A DNA stretch of 64,000 nucleotides from Longitalea arenae. Its GTDB lineage: Bacteria; Bacteroidota; Bacteroidia; Chitinophagales; Chitinophagaceae. Positions 47,542-56,413 of this stretch are shown piece by piece (within the stretch, counting starts at the first letter, position 1; every line of letters starts with the position of its first letter). The notes beneath the pieces were generated by a model, which was not told the DNA's origin, searched no databases, and saw only the letters and a list, made by a program, of their open reading frames with translations. Both the position numbers and the translations under genes were made by a program. The stretch is taken from contig NZ_JAFFJX010000017.1 of assembly GCF_016924755.1 (NCBI RefSeq), positions 49,739-113,738 on the forward strand, written 5' to 3'.

Positions 47542-50500
47542 ATGAAACGAACCAAAACGATTCGCTTGCGAAAACTGCTGCTATGGGTTTGCTGTTGCCT
47601 GATCACAATAAACAGCCTGGGCCAGGAAACTGGCCGCCCCAAAAAGATCACCGGAAAAATAGTCACTTCCGACGGCAATAAGCCTGTTCAGGATGCCACC
47701 ATTTTCATCACCGCAACAAACGCCAGTGCCACATCCGATCACAACGGCTTCTTTACCATTGAAGCAAAAGAAGGCGATGTATTGATCATTAGCATGATCG
47801 GTTACCAGAAGAAAGAAGTAAGGGTAGGTAAGAATAACACCCTGGAAGTAAAGCTCGAACAAAATGTATTGAAGCTGGATGACGTGGTGGTTATTGGTTA
47901 TGGCAGAGCAAAACGCAAAGACATTACAGGCGCCATATCTTCCGTTACCGGCGATGAGATCAGAAAAGTACAGCCGGTTACCCTCGACCAGGCCCTGCAG
48001 GGAAAGGTGCCCGGCGCTGTGGTGCAACAGGTATCCGGACAACCGGGTGGTGCAGTTTCTATCCAGATCCGCGGTTTGTCTTCCTTTGGCAATAATCCAC
48101 CGCTGTATGTGATAGACGGCGTTATTATCGGCGGAACCGGTGTCAGCGGAAGCGGCAGTAACCCCCTGGCCGGTATCAATCCTTCTGAAGTTGAATCGAT
48201 CGATGTGTTGAAAGATGCTTCGGCCACAGCCATCTATGGTTCACAGGCCACCAATGGGGTCATCATTATCACCACGAAAAGAGGCCAGGTCGGTCCGCCA
48301 AAAATAACCTACGATGTATATGCCGGCCAACAGCAATTGCCGAAAGACTATGCTACGATGAACCTTCGCGAATATGCGCAGTTCATGAACGAAAAATCGG
48401 CGGTGATCGGTTATGATCTCCGGCCGCAATTTACCAATCCGCAATATCTCGGCGAAGGCACCAACTGGCAAAAGGTGTTATTCAGAAATGCCCCTATGCA
48501 AAATCATAACGTTACGGTAGCCGGTGGCGATAGCAGAACACAATACCTCTTGTCCGGTTCTTATTTCCAACAGGAAGGTATTGCGCTGGGATCCAACTTC
48601 ACCCGCACATCTGTGCGCCTGAACCTCGATAATAAAACTACCAATTGGCTCAAGACCGGCATCAGCCTGCAGTTAGCCCGTATAGGAGAAAAGGTGAACA
48701 CTACCAACTCGAACGTCATACAAACAGCCCTTATGCAAACGCCTGACGTAAATGTGCAGAACGCCGACGGAAGCTGGGGTGGTAATGACCCCAACATATA
48801 TGGCGCCTATGCCCAGAACCCCTATGCAATAGCGCTTATCATAAAAGATCAGAAAAAAAGGAACCAGATTTTTGGAAACGCGTATGCTGAAATAAGCTTT
48901 ACCCGCGACCTCTCGCTGAGGAACGAAGTATCGGGAAGTTTTGATTTTGGAACGCAGGATCACTTTACGCCTACTTACACGATGGGCAATGTGGTGAATA
49001 AAGTTAATTTCTCCACGTACAATTACGGGCAGAACTATTACACCACACTCAGGAACTATTTGACGTATAGCCGTCTCTTTGCTACTAAATATAATGTAAA
49101 TGCCTTACTGGGGCACGAAGCACAGTTAAGCACATTCGAAAATGTTTCGGCCACCCGCAAAAACTTTCCTTCAAACAATGTGCAGGCGATCAACAGCGGC
49201 GATGCCACCACGGCAACCAATACCGGCGATAAAGGGCAAAACGCGCAGGAGTCGTATTTCGGGCGGCTTAATTTCGCGTATAACGACAGGTACCTGTTTA
49301 CGGGAAATATCCGTTACGATGGCTCTTCGAAATTTGCACCTGGTAACCGCTGGGTAGCTACCTGGTCTGGCGCCCTGGCCTGGAAGATCAATAACGAAGA
49401 TTTCTTCAGGCAGGTAAGCTTTGTGAATGAACTGAAGCTGCGGGTAGGGTATGGGCTCACCAATAACCAGAATATTGCCGATAACAGCTATGTAGCTTCT
49501 TTAAACACCGTTTCCACCGGTTTATCGGGTATTGCCCAGTTGGCGGGAAATCTACCAAATCCCCTGGTACAATGGGAGAAAACTAAATATTCAAATATCG
49601 GTCTCGATGGTGCATTGTTTAACTGGAGGATCAGCTTTTCAGTAGATTATTATGACCGCAAAACAGATGGCCTATTATTAAGCCTGCCCCTGCCTTTATA
49701 CTCTGGCAGCGTACCTTCTACCGGTTGGTCGCCCGGCTCGCTGTCGGCCCCTTACAAGAACATTGCAGCGGTCAGCAACAAAGGATTTGATCTGCGCATC
49801 AGTTCCGTGAATGTAAGGAACAATCATTTTTCCTGGAAAACCGATGTGACCGTATCGCATAACACCAATAAGATCCTGGCGCTTAATTCAGAGGGAGCGG
49901 CATTGTATGGCTACTATGGAAATACGATCGCTGCGAAATCGGTAGTAGGCCGTTCCATAGGGGAATTCTGGGGATACCAGACAGACGGACTATTTACCGG
50001 CGCAGAAGACTTTAAAACCCATCCCGCTATTCCGGTGAACCCTACTACCGGCGTAAAAATACCTATAACGCCCACTACAGGTGGTGTTTGGTTAGGGGAT
50101 GTTAAATTCCGCGATCTCAATGGCGATACCCTTATTGACCAGCGCGATCAAACCTATTTAGGTTCTCCGATCCCGAAATTCCAGCTGGGTTTTAATAATA
50201 CTTTCTCATATAAGAATTTTGATCTGAACCTTTTCTTCAGCGCCAATATCGGCAACAAGGTATTGAACACATTGCGCATCACCGGCGATAATCCCAATCA
50301 GAACTTCGGTTATTTTAAATCGGTGCTCGACTATGCGCGGCTCGAAATGATCGATCCGAACGGATCTGCAACTGATGTGAATAATGTATACGTGGCGAAC
50401 CCCTCAACAAAAATTGTAAGAATAAGCCAGAGCAGCGGTAACGACAACGAGCGTATCTCTGACCGGTTCATTGAAGATGGTGCATTCGTACGGTGTAAAA

Positions 50501-50724
50501 ACATCTCTTTGGGTTATACATTGCCCGCCAGGCTGCTGGAAAAAGTGCATATGCATTCGCTGAGGGTATACGTGAATGTGACCAATGCCTTTATTATTAC
50601 AAACTATAAAGGTATGGACCCCGAGATCGGTTCCTGGAACCCCCTCCTGGCAGGTGTAGACAATGGCTTTTATCCCCAGCCACGTGTATTTACAATAGGA
50701 GCAAACCTCGCATTAACCAAGTAA
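47542..50724 (+). CDS. SusC-family TonB-dependent transporter (pair 4)
   Basis: 1060 aa. Signal region MKRTKTIRLRKLLLWVCC, carboxypeptidase-regulatory-like domain (about 35-110: TGKIVTSDGNKPVQDATIF, IGYQKKEVRVG), DVVVIGYGRAKRKD TonB-box region, plug (SIQIRGLSSFGNNPPLYVIDGV, VLKDASATAIYGSQATNGVIIITTKRG) and barrel ending QPRVFTIGANLALTK. It starts 19 bp after the GH31 stop, so both share module D. Its 5' end is identical over 25 bases (47550-47574) to the SusC at 17533, although the rest of the proteins differ. Likely imports xyloglucan-derived oligosaccharides. Confidence 0.95.
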   Translation: MKRTKTIRLRKLLLWVCCCLITINSLGQETGRPKKITGKIVTSDGNKPVQDATIFITATNASATSDHNGFFTIEAKEGDVLIISMIGYQKKEVRVGKNNTLEVKLEQNVLKLDDVVVIGYGRAKRKDITGAISSVTGDEIRKVQPVTLDQALQGKVPGAVVQQVSGQPGGAVSIQIRGLSSFGNNPPLYVIDGVIIGGTGVSGSGSNPLAGINPSEVESIDVLKDASATAIYGSQATNGVIIITTKRGQVGPPKITYDVYAGQQQLPKDYATMNLREYAQFMNEKSAVIGYDLRPQFTNPQYLGEGTNWQKVLFRNAPMQNHNVTVAGGDSRTQYLLSGSYFQQEGIALGSNFTRTSVRLNLDNKTTNWLKTGISLQLARIGEKVNTTNSNVIQTALMQTPDVNVQNADGSWGGNDPNIYGAYAQNPYAIALIIKDQKKRNQIFGNAYAEISFTRDLSLRNEVSGSFDFGTQDHFTPTYTMGNVVNKVNFSTYNYGQNYYTTLRNYLTYSRLFATKYNVNALLGHEAQLSTFENVSATRKNFPSNNVQAINSGDATTATNTGDKGQNAQESYFGRLNFAYNDRYLFTGNIRYDGSSKFAPGNRWVATWSGALAWKINNEDFFRQVSFVNELKLRVGYGLTNNQNIADNSYVASLNTVSTGLSGIAQLAGNLPNPLVQWEKTKYSNIGLDGALFNWRISFSVDYYDRKTDGLLLSLPLPLYSGSVPSTGWSPGSLSAPYKNIAAVSNKGFDLRISSVNVRNNHFSWKTDVTVSHNTNKILALNSEGAALYGYYGNTIAAKSVVGRSIGEFWGYQTDGLFTGAEDFKTHPAIPVNPTTGVKIPITPTTGGVWLGDVKFRDLNGDTLIDQRDQTYLGSPIPKFQLGFNNTFSYKNFDLNLFFSANIGNKVLNTLRITGDNPNQNFGYFKSVLDYARLEMIDPNGSATDVNNVYVANPSTKIVRISQSSGNDNERISDRFIEDGAFVRCKNISLGYTLPARLLEKVHMHSLRVYVNVTNAFIITNYKGMDPEIGSWNPLLAGVDNGFYPQPRVFTIGANLALTK

Positions 50725-50735
50725 ACAAGATCAAG

Positions 50736-52307
50736 ATGAAATCAACATATAAGATATTTATTCCACTGCTGTTTGTGCTGGCAGGTATAGTAAGTTGCGG
50801 GAAGCGTTTTCTCGACCGCCCCTCGCTCTCACAGGTTACATCAGATAATTTTTATAAGACCACGGCTGATCTAAGGCTCGCTACAGCCGCCCTGTATGGC
50901 GGTCCGATCTGGTTCGACTGGAATTATTTCCCTTACCTGGGAATTGGCGATATCTTAAGCGGCAATCTGCTGCAGCCTTATAATGCCGACCTCGTACAGT
51001 TCACTACCTTTTCCATTACAGGCGACAACAGCCAGCTTGCCAATACATGGCGTGGTTTTTTTAAGATCGTAGCGCAATGCAATGTTACCATCAATGCCAT
51101 CAGCGCAAAGGCGCCTGCCAGCATTCCTGCTAAAGATGTGAATGCGGCACTGGCCGAAGCCAGGTTCATTCGGGCTACCGCTTATTTTCACCTGGTACAG
51201 TTATGGGGAGCAGTACCGGTAATAGAAGACAATACCAAATTGATAGATTCCCCATTATTACGCCGTAATATGGTGCCCGATGTATATAAGTTCATTGCTT
51301 CCGATTTAACCTTTGCGGCGCAACATCTGCCCGCTTCAGATGCAGCAGGCAGACTAACTACCTGGTCGGCCCAGGGCATGTTGAGCAAAGTGTATTTAAC
51401 CTGGGCAGGTCTCGACCAGCATATAACCCGTGACCAGGCTTTGTTAGACAGCGCGAAGCTATATGCAGGCAATGTGTGCAATAAAAGCGGTTTAACGCTT
51501 TTGCCCAGCTATTATAATTTGTTCAGAACCCAGTACAACGATAACCCGGAATCTTTATTTGCATTGCAATGGTCGCCGGGCGTTGGTTATGCATATGGCA
51601 ATGCGCTCCAGGCGCAATTTGCGCCCAGCAGCGACCTGGTAACAGGCAGTGGCGGCTGGGGCGGCGCCATCGGGCCCACCTACGACCTGTATACTTTATA
51701 TACACAACAGGATTCAATACGGCGAAAAGCGTCTTTTATGCTCACCGGCGATTTTTATCCCGAACTGAATGCAGCCGGTGGTGGCTACAAAGCAACCGGA
51801 TGCAATCTTAAAAAACATATTGTGGGCACCGCTGCCGATAACAATTCACCAACCATGGATGGCTGGTCGTCTATCGAGCATAATGCTATTCTGCGTTTAG
51901 CCGATGTGTATCTTGTATATGCAGAAGCCATTTTGGGCAATAATGCTTCTACCACCGATGCGGAAGCCCTGAAGTTCTTCAATAAGGTAAGGACCAGGGC
52001 GGGCGTAGATCCGGCACCATTGATCACGGCCGATACGCTGTTCAGGGAAAGAAGGATTGAACTGGCCTATGAAAGCCACTTCTGGTTCGACCTGGTAAGA
52101 CTTTCCTATTACAACCCGCAAAAAGCCATTGATGCTATCAATAACCAGAAGCGGCAACTGTTTACCTACAGCAATGGCATTGCTACACCAACCCCTTACA
52201 ATGTAGCCATTACGCCAGCCACTGTCAACACATTTACATTGCCTCTTCCGTCTACCGAACTAACGGCCAATCCGAAATTGTCGGAGCCGCCGGTGGCTTA
52301 TTATTAA
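50736..52307 (+). CDS. SusD-family outer-membrane lipoprotein (pair 4)
   Basis: 523 aa, lipoprotein signal MKSTYKIFIPLLFVLAGIVSC (Cys21) followed by GKRFLDRPSLSQVTSDNFY. SusD helical core and C-terminal motifs KFFNKVRTRAGV, TLFRERRIELAYESHFWFDLVRL and IPLPSTELTAN-type end (LPLPSTELTANPKLSEPPVAYY) are present. Cell-surface glycan-binding partner of the SusC 11 bp upstream. A lipoprotein gene of the IPT type follows 85 bp downstream. Confidence 0.94.
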   Translation: MKSTYKIFIPLLFVLAGIVSCGKRFLDRPSLSQVTSDNFYKTTADLRLATAALYGGPIWFDWNYFPYLGIGDILSGNLLQPYNADLVQFTTFSITGDNSQLANTWRGFFKIVAQCNVTINAISAKAPASIPAKDVNAALAEARFIRATAYFHLVQLWGAVPVIEDNTKLIDSPLLRRNMVPDVYKFIASDLTFAAQHLPASDAAGRLTTWSAQGMLSKVYLTWAGLDQHITRDQALLDSAKLYAGNVCNKSGLTLLPSYYNLFRTQYNDNPESLFALQWSPGVGYAYGNALQAQFAPSSDLVTGSGGWGGAIGPTYDLYTLYTQQDSIRRKASFMLTGDFYPELNAAGGGYKATGCNLKKHIVGTAADNNSPTMDGWSSIEHNAILRLADVYLVYAEAILGNNASTTDAEALKFFNKVRTRAGVDPAPLITADTLFRERRIELAYESHFWFDLVRLSYYNPQKAIDAINNQKRQLFTYSNGIATPTPYNVAITPATVNTFTLPLPSTELTANPKLSEPPVAYY

Positions 52308-52392
52308 CCAGCTGGCCACACATGTACTATGCGGATAGAAGTGTGTGGCATCCCTCGGTGGGTTTTCCTGTCAAACAAAAAAAGTGATAATA

Positions 52393-53604
52393 ATGAAAAA
52401 GATATTATATAGATCTGTTCACTGCTGCTTACTGTTATGCCTGCTGGTAATAGCTGCATCGCTGCCGGCATGCAAAAAAGAAACCTCGAATACGCCGGTG
52501 ATAACGGGCGTACGCAATTTTGCGCTTGCTCCCGGCGACTCAATACTCAACAGCATGATACCCGGGCAATGGATCGTGTTGCTGGGGCATAATTTGCAGG
52601 GGGCTACGCAAATATTTTTCAATGGCGTGCCTGCTTCTTTCAACAGTGCCCTGTTCTCAGACACCAGCGCCGCCGTACAGGTGCCAGCGGTGATCCCTTT
52701 TCCTTCCATTGCTGCTGATCAGCTCAATACAATACGGTATGTTACGCCCAACGGATCTACTACATTTTCATTCGATATAGTGGCGCCGCCACCCACTATA
52801 GAAAGCGTTTCAAACGAGAATGCCAATGCCGGTGATTCTGTTCGCGTATATGGGTTGAATTTCTTTTTTATAAAAAGTATCACATTCGCCGGTTCGCCCG
52901 TAGCCGCCTGGCAGGAAGCCAATGACGGCACATCGGTAGGGTTTATTGTGCCTTCCCTCAGCCAAAGCGCACCATTGGTGATCACCACGGCATCTGGTAC
53001 TGCGGCTACTGTATATAATATGAACGATGTTAAGACCGGCGCCCTTTGCAATTTTGATGATGTAAACACCTATAGCTGGGGAGCCACGAGTACCAGCAAC
53101 AACAACTCGCTTTTTACCGGCAACAGGGGTAATTATGCGATCATGACCGATCCGCCATTAAATCCGAACGAGTGGAGCTGGTGGAATGGCGGGAGGAGCA
53201 TCAACACCAATAGCGTTCAATGGGTGCCAACCGATAGTTTGAATGTGCCAATAGGTGATTATGCGTTGAAGTTTGAAGTGAATGTTCCAGGTCCCTGGAA
53301 TGGCGGGTCTATTTTTGTTGTAAAGGACTATAATACCGCCTATGTAGGCCGCTATGAGCCCTGGAAAGATGCAGACGGAAACAACTTTAATTATTCGACC
53401 ACAGGCTGGCAAACCGTTACTATCCCGCTCTCGATGTTCCTTACGAATAATGGCACCGGTACAGCAGCGGCTTCGTTGACAGCGCTATTAGGCAGTTCCG
53501 CTTCTGGCAGTGTAAATATCTGGCTGATCAATAATTCCCCTTCGGCCACCGCCACGGGATTCAACGCTGCATTTGACAATATCAGGGTTGTAAAGATCAG
53601 GTAA
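52393..53604 (+). CDS. IPT/TIG-domain surface glycan-binding lipoprotein
   Basis: 403 aa from the ATG at 52393, chosen because it starts a lipoprotein signal (LPAC, Cys27); the frame also contains a GTG at 52345. Two IPT/TIG-like immunoglobulin folds (about 35-125: PVITGVRNFALAPGDSI, GHNLQGATQIFFNGVPA; and about 128-205: TIESVSNENANAGDSVRVYGLNFF in part) are followed by a beta-sandwich domain (about 215-403) rich in Trp (EWSWWNGGRS, GPWNGGSIFVV, YEPWKDADGN) and ending FDNIRVVKIR. This multi-Ig layout with a C-terminal glycan-binding module is that of SGBP-B proteins of xyloglucan and mixed-linkage glucan loci. No catalytic motif. A terminator follows 51 bp after its stop. Confidence 0.82.
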   Translation: MKKILYRSVHCCLLLCLLVIAASLPACKKETSNTPVITGVRNFALAPGDSILNSMIPGQWIVLLGHNLQGATQIFFNGVPASFNSALFSDTSAAVQVPAVIPFPSIAADQLNTIRYVTPNGSTTFSFDIVAPPPTIESVSNENANAGDSVRVYGLNFFFIKSITFAGSPVAAWQEANDGTSVGFIVPSLSQSAPLVITTASGTAATVYNMNDVKTGALCNFDDVNTYSWGATSTSNNNSLFTGNRGNYAIMTDPPLNPNEWSWWNGGRSINTNSVQWVPTDSLNVPIGDYALKFEVNVPGPWNGGSIFVVKDYNTAYVGRYEPWKDADGNNFNYSTTGWQTVTIPLSMFLTNNGTGTAAASLTALLGSSASGSVNIWLINNSPSATATGFNAAFDNIRVVKIR

Positions 53605-53655
53605 TATAAGAACACATTTTTGTACCCCTATGAACGCTGAAAAAAAGGAGATCGT

Positions 53656-53684
53656 AAAGCGTCCCGATGTAATCGGGGCGCTTT
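53656..53684 (+). terminator. Intrinsic terminator between the IPT lipoprotein and GH39 genes
   Basis: AAAGCGTCCCGAT (53656-53668), loop GTA, ATCGGGGCGCTTT (53672-53684), then TATC. Thirteen pairs including one U-G wobble. It should end most pair-4 transcripts, leaving GH39 on read-through or its own weak promoter. Confidence 0.85.
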
Positions 53685-53724
53685 TATCGATCAGGAATTG
53701 CAATAGAAGATATAAAGGTTTTAT

Positions 53725-55320
53725 ATGAAACAAAACAGGATCATTTTATTTGTGCTTGCCGCTGTGGCAGGTAATTTTGCTTTTGCCCAAAACAGAGCTG
53801 GCAAAAAGGTGGAAATACCCGAAAGGCGAATCAGTATTGATTACAACCGGCAAAAAGGCCCTTTGAACACGATGTTCAAAGCATGTGTAGGCGCCGGCCG
53901 GGCAAATGAAGGTTTGCGGGCCGACTGGCAGCAGCAACTGGCATATGTGAAAAAAGAATGTGGATTCAGGTATATCCGGATGCATGGGCTTTTAACAGAC
54001 GATATGGCTGTTTACAAAGAAGATAAACGGGGGAACCCGGAGTACAATTTCATGTACATCGATGCGCTGTTCGATTTTCTGCACAGTATAGGCATGAAGC
54101 CTTTTGTAGAACTGGGCTTCATGCCCGGAGCGCTTGCCAGCGGTGATCAAACAATTTTTTGGTGGCGGGGGAATGTAACGCCGCCGAAAGATCACGAAAA
54201 GTGGGCTGGCCTGGTTCGAACGCTTACCCAACATTTCACAGAACGTTATGGTGCCGATGAGGTAAAGACCTGGTATTTTGAAGTATGGAACGAACCCAAT
54301 TTATCACCCGGATTCTGGAGCGGAACCCAGGAAGATTATTTCAAATTGTACAAGTATACCGCCTTGGCAGTTAAAGATGTGAACAGGGAATACCGCGTTG
54401 GTGGACCAGGAACGGCTGGCGCCGCCTGGGAACCTGAGTTGATTGCCTATTGTCATAAGAATAATGTACCCATCGATTTTATAAGCACCCATGCCTATGG
54501 AGTAAAACAGGGATACCTGGATGAGTTTGGTAACTCAGGAACCGTACTCGATAAAAATCCTATGAGCGTTAGTGCAGATGTGCTACAGTCGCGCAAAGAG
54601 ATCGCAGCGTCACCATTGCCGCAGTTGGAACTGCATTACACGGAATGGAGTGCATCCTATACGCCGGCAGATCCTATTCACGACAGCTATCACGAAGCGG
54701 CTTATGTGCTGCAAAAGCTGAAACAGGTTGGCAATGCAGCAAACTCCATGTCGTACTGGGTGTTCACCGATATTTTTGAAGAAGCCGGGCCGCGCTTTAC
54801 CCCTTTTCATGGCGGCTTTGGCATGTTGACCATCCAGGGCATTAATAAGCCGGTGTTCTATGCCTATCAGTTCCTGAACCGGCTGGGGAATATCGAATTG
54901 CTGAATACGGATTCCGCTTCCTGGGTATGCAAAGATGCATCCGGGAATATGCAAATACTGGCCTGGGATTTCACCAACACCCATCCCGGCGATTCAGTTC
55001 ATAACCAGGATTATTATATCCGCGACCTGCCCGCAAAAACTAAGGGAAAATTAAAGGTCAATATTGCGAATCTCCCGGCCGGTATGTATTCGCTTGAAGT
55101 GTATAAAGTAGGTTACCGGAGCAATGATGCTTATTCCACCTATTTGTCGATGCAAAAGCCTTCGCAGCTTAACAGGCAGCAGGTAGAACAAATAAAGAAA
55201 GAAAATAATGGATCACCGGTGTTCACAGAGATCATTTCAGTAAACAGCGGGATGATTTTTTTAAAGGAGCTGGAGCTGAGAGAAAATGATGTTTATTTTG
55301 TGAATGTGGTGAGGTTGTAA
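53725..55320 (+). CDS. GH39 glycoside hydrolase (beta-xylosidase type)
   Basis: 531 aa, signal peptide ending NFAFAQ. GH39 TIM barrel: FRYIRMHGLLTDDM, IGMKPFVELGFMP, WYFEVWNEPNLSPGFW with acid/base Glu190, STHAYG, nucleophile Glu307 in LHYTEWSASY, YWVFTDIFEE and HGGFGMLTIQGINKP in part; a C-terminal beta domain (about 395-531) follows. Family members are mainly beta-xylosidases, with a few arabinosidases and others. In this locus it may act on beta-linked xylose or arabinose from side chains or from co-occurring xylan. Separated from the pair-4 operon by a terminator. Last gene of the utilization region. Confidence 0.88.
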   Translation: MKQNRIILFVLAAVAGNFAFAQNRAGKKVEIPERRISIDYNRQKGPLNTMFKACVGAGRANEGLRADWQQQLAYVKKECGFRYIRMHGLLTDDMAVYKEDKRGNPEYNFMYIDALFDFLHSIGMKPFVELGFMPGALASGDQTIFWWRGNVTPPKDHEKWAGLVRTLTQHFTERYGADEVKTWYFEVWNEPNLSPGFWSGTQEDYFKLYKYTALAVKDVNREYRVGGPGTAGAAWEPELIAYCHKNNVPIDFISTHAYGVKQGYLDEFGNSGTVLDKNPMSVSADVLQSRKEIAASPLPQLELHYTEWSASYTPADPIHDSYHEAAYVLQKLKQVGNAANSMSYWVFTDIFEEAGPRFTPFHGGFGMLTIQGINKPVFYAYQFLNRLGNIELLNTDSASWVCKDASGNMQILAWDFTNTHPGDSVHNQDYYIRDLPAKTKGKLKVNIANLPAGMYSLEVYKVGYRSNDAYSTYLSMQKPSQLNRQQVEQIKKENNGSPVFTEIISVNSGMIFLKELELRENDVYFVNVVRL

Positions 55321-55386
55321 AACCCGGCTATAAGTCATCGGTCCTGCGGGTCAACTCCGTCTCACTTCGATTCACGTTGCCTGCGG

Positions 55387-55406
55387 ACTGTTCTCTTTAA
55401 AACAGT
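55387..55406. terminator. Weak hairpin between GH39 and the converging lipid kinase gene
   Basis: ACTGTT (55387-55392) and AACAGT (55401-55406) around an eight-base loop, in the 110-bp convergent gap. Stem is short and has no clear U-tract on either strand, so terminator function is doubtful. Confidence 0.3.
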
Positions 55407-55430
55407 TACTTAACCAATTTACACAATGAA

Positions 55431-56327
55431 TTAAACATTACCGGTGGGAACCAGCAGCTCCAGAAATTTTTCCTTTATCTCAATAAGGATGTCGGTCTCC
55501 TTCTCTACCTTCAGGAGTTTATCGTCTGCATGAAGATGTTTGCCGTCAAACCTGATCTTTATCTGTTTACCTTTTAATGTATGGAACTGGTATTCGTCCT
55601 CACCATTCGCCAGCTTCTGCAAAAGATATGCAGCAAATTTGTCCTTATGGGCCTCTGAGATCAGGATCACCTCCAGTTCTCCGTCACCAGGATTTGCGTA
55701 AGGGTCCAATACCAGATTCGGCCCAATGGACCGAATATTCATTACTTCCACCATATAAAACTTGCCGGAATGGTCTGTGCCGTCGATTTCCAAATGACAT
55801 TTGCGGGGCTCATAAGATAACAGTATCTCATATAAGATCTTCAATGCTCCTTTTAGTTCGTCTTCCGGAGCCTTGTACTGGATATCCCTTTTTTTCATTT
55901 CTTTCATAAGGTAGGGAAAGATGCCAAAGCCAAAACCTTCCAGGAAAAAACTTTCTTCCGGCACATTGTATAACCAGCCAATGTCTATTTTTTTTATGGA
56001 GGCCGATTTCCATGACCGGATGATTTGTTTGGTAGCGCCGCTTATCTCAAGTGATTTGGCGATATTATTGGCCGTTCCTAGTGGCAGAATGCCTATCGGG
56101 ATATTATGCTTTTGTTTAAGCACTTGCTTTATCACTTTTCTTATAGTTCCATCGCCGCCCGCAATGGCAAGTATATCAGCATGGTAATCAATATCCTTCC
56201 ACTCTTGTTCCTTTGTAGAGTAATATCTACACGAAAGACCTCCTTTTTCGATCTGTTCCACCAGCTTTTCGCGGCTATGCTCTTCATTTCCTGCTGAAGG
56301 ATTGTGTATCAGTATTACCTGTTTCAT
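55431..56327 (-). CDS. Diacylglycerol-kinase-family lipid kinase
   Basis: 298 aa from the ATG at 56327 (MKQVILIHNPSAGNEEHSR); the frame runs back to 56369 but the shorter form matches the family start. Nucleotide-binding motifs: HNPSAGN at 8-14, AIAGGDGTIRK (GGDGT at 57-61) and ILPLGTANNIAKSL. C-terminal beta-sandwich: FFLEGFGFGIFPYLM, YMVEVMNIRSIGPNLVLDPYANPGDGELEVI in part, HADDK. Such cytoplasmic enzymes phosphorylate diacylglycerol or related lipids; the exact lipid is not readable. Same strand as the antiporter gene 86 bp upstream, probably cotranscribed. Confidence 0.88.
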   Translation of the reverse strand: MKQVILIHNPSAGNEEHSREKLVEQIEKGGLSCRYYSTKEQEWKDIDYHADILAIAGGDGTIRKVIKQVLKQKHNIPIGILPLGTANNIAKSLEISGATKQIIRSWKSASIKKIDIGWLYNVPEESFFLEGFGFGIFPYLMKEMKKRDIQYKAPEDELKGALKILYEILLSYEPRKCHLEIDGTDHSGKFYMVEVMNIRSIGPNLVLDPYANPGDGELEVILISEAHKDKFAAYLLQKLANGEDEYQFHTLKGKQIKIRFDGKHLHADDKLLKVEKETDILIEIKEKFLELLVPTGNV

Positions 56328-56413
56328 TGTCTTTATACTTACATAATATAAAAGCATACCAGGCTTCACTCAGTACTGTTAGTGTGTCCTTGCCGGATAA
56401 AAAATAGGTGCCC

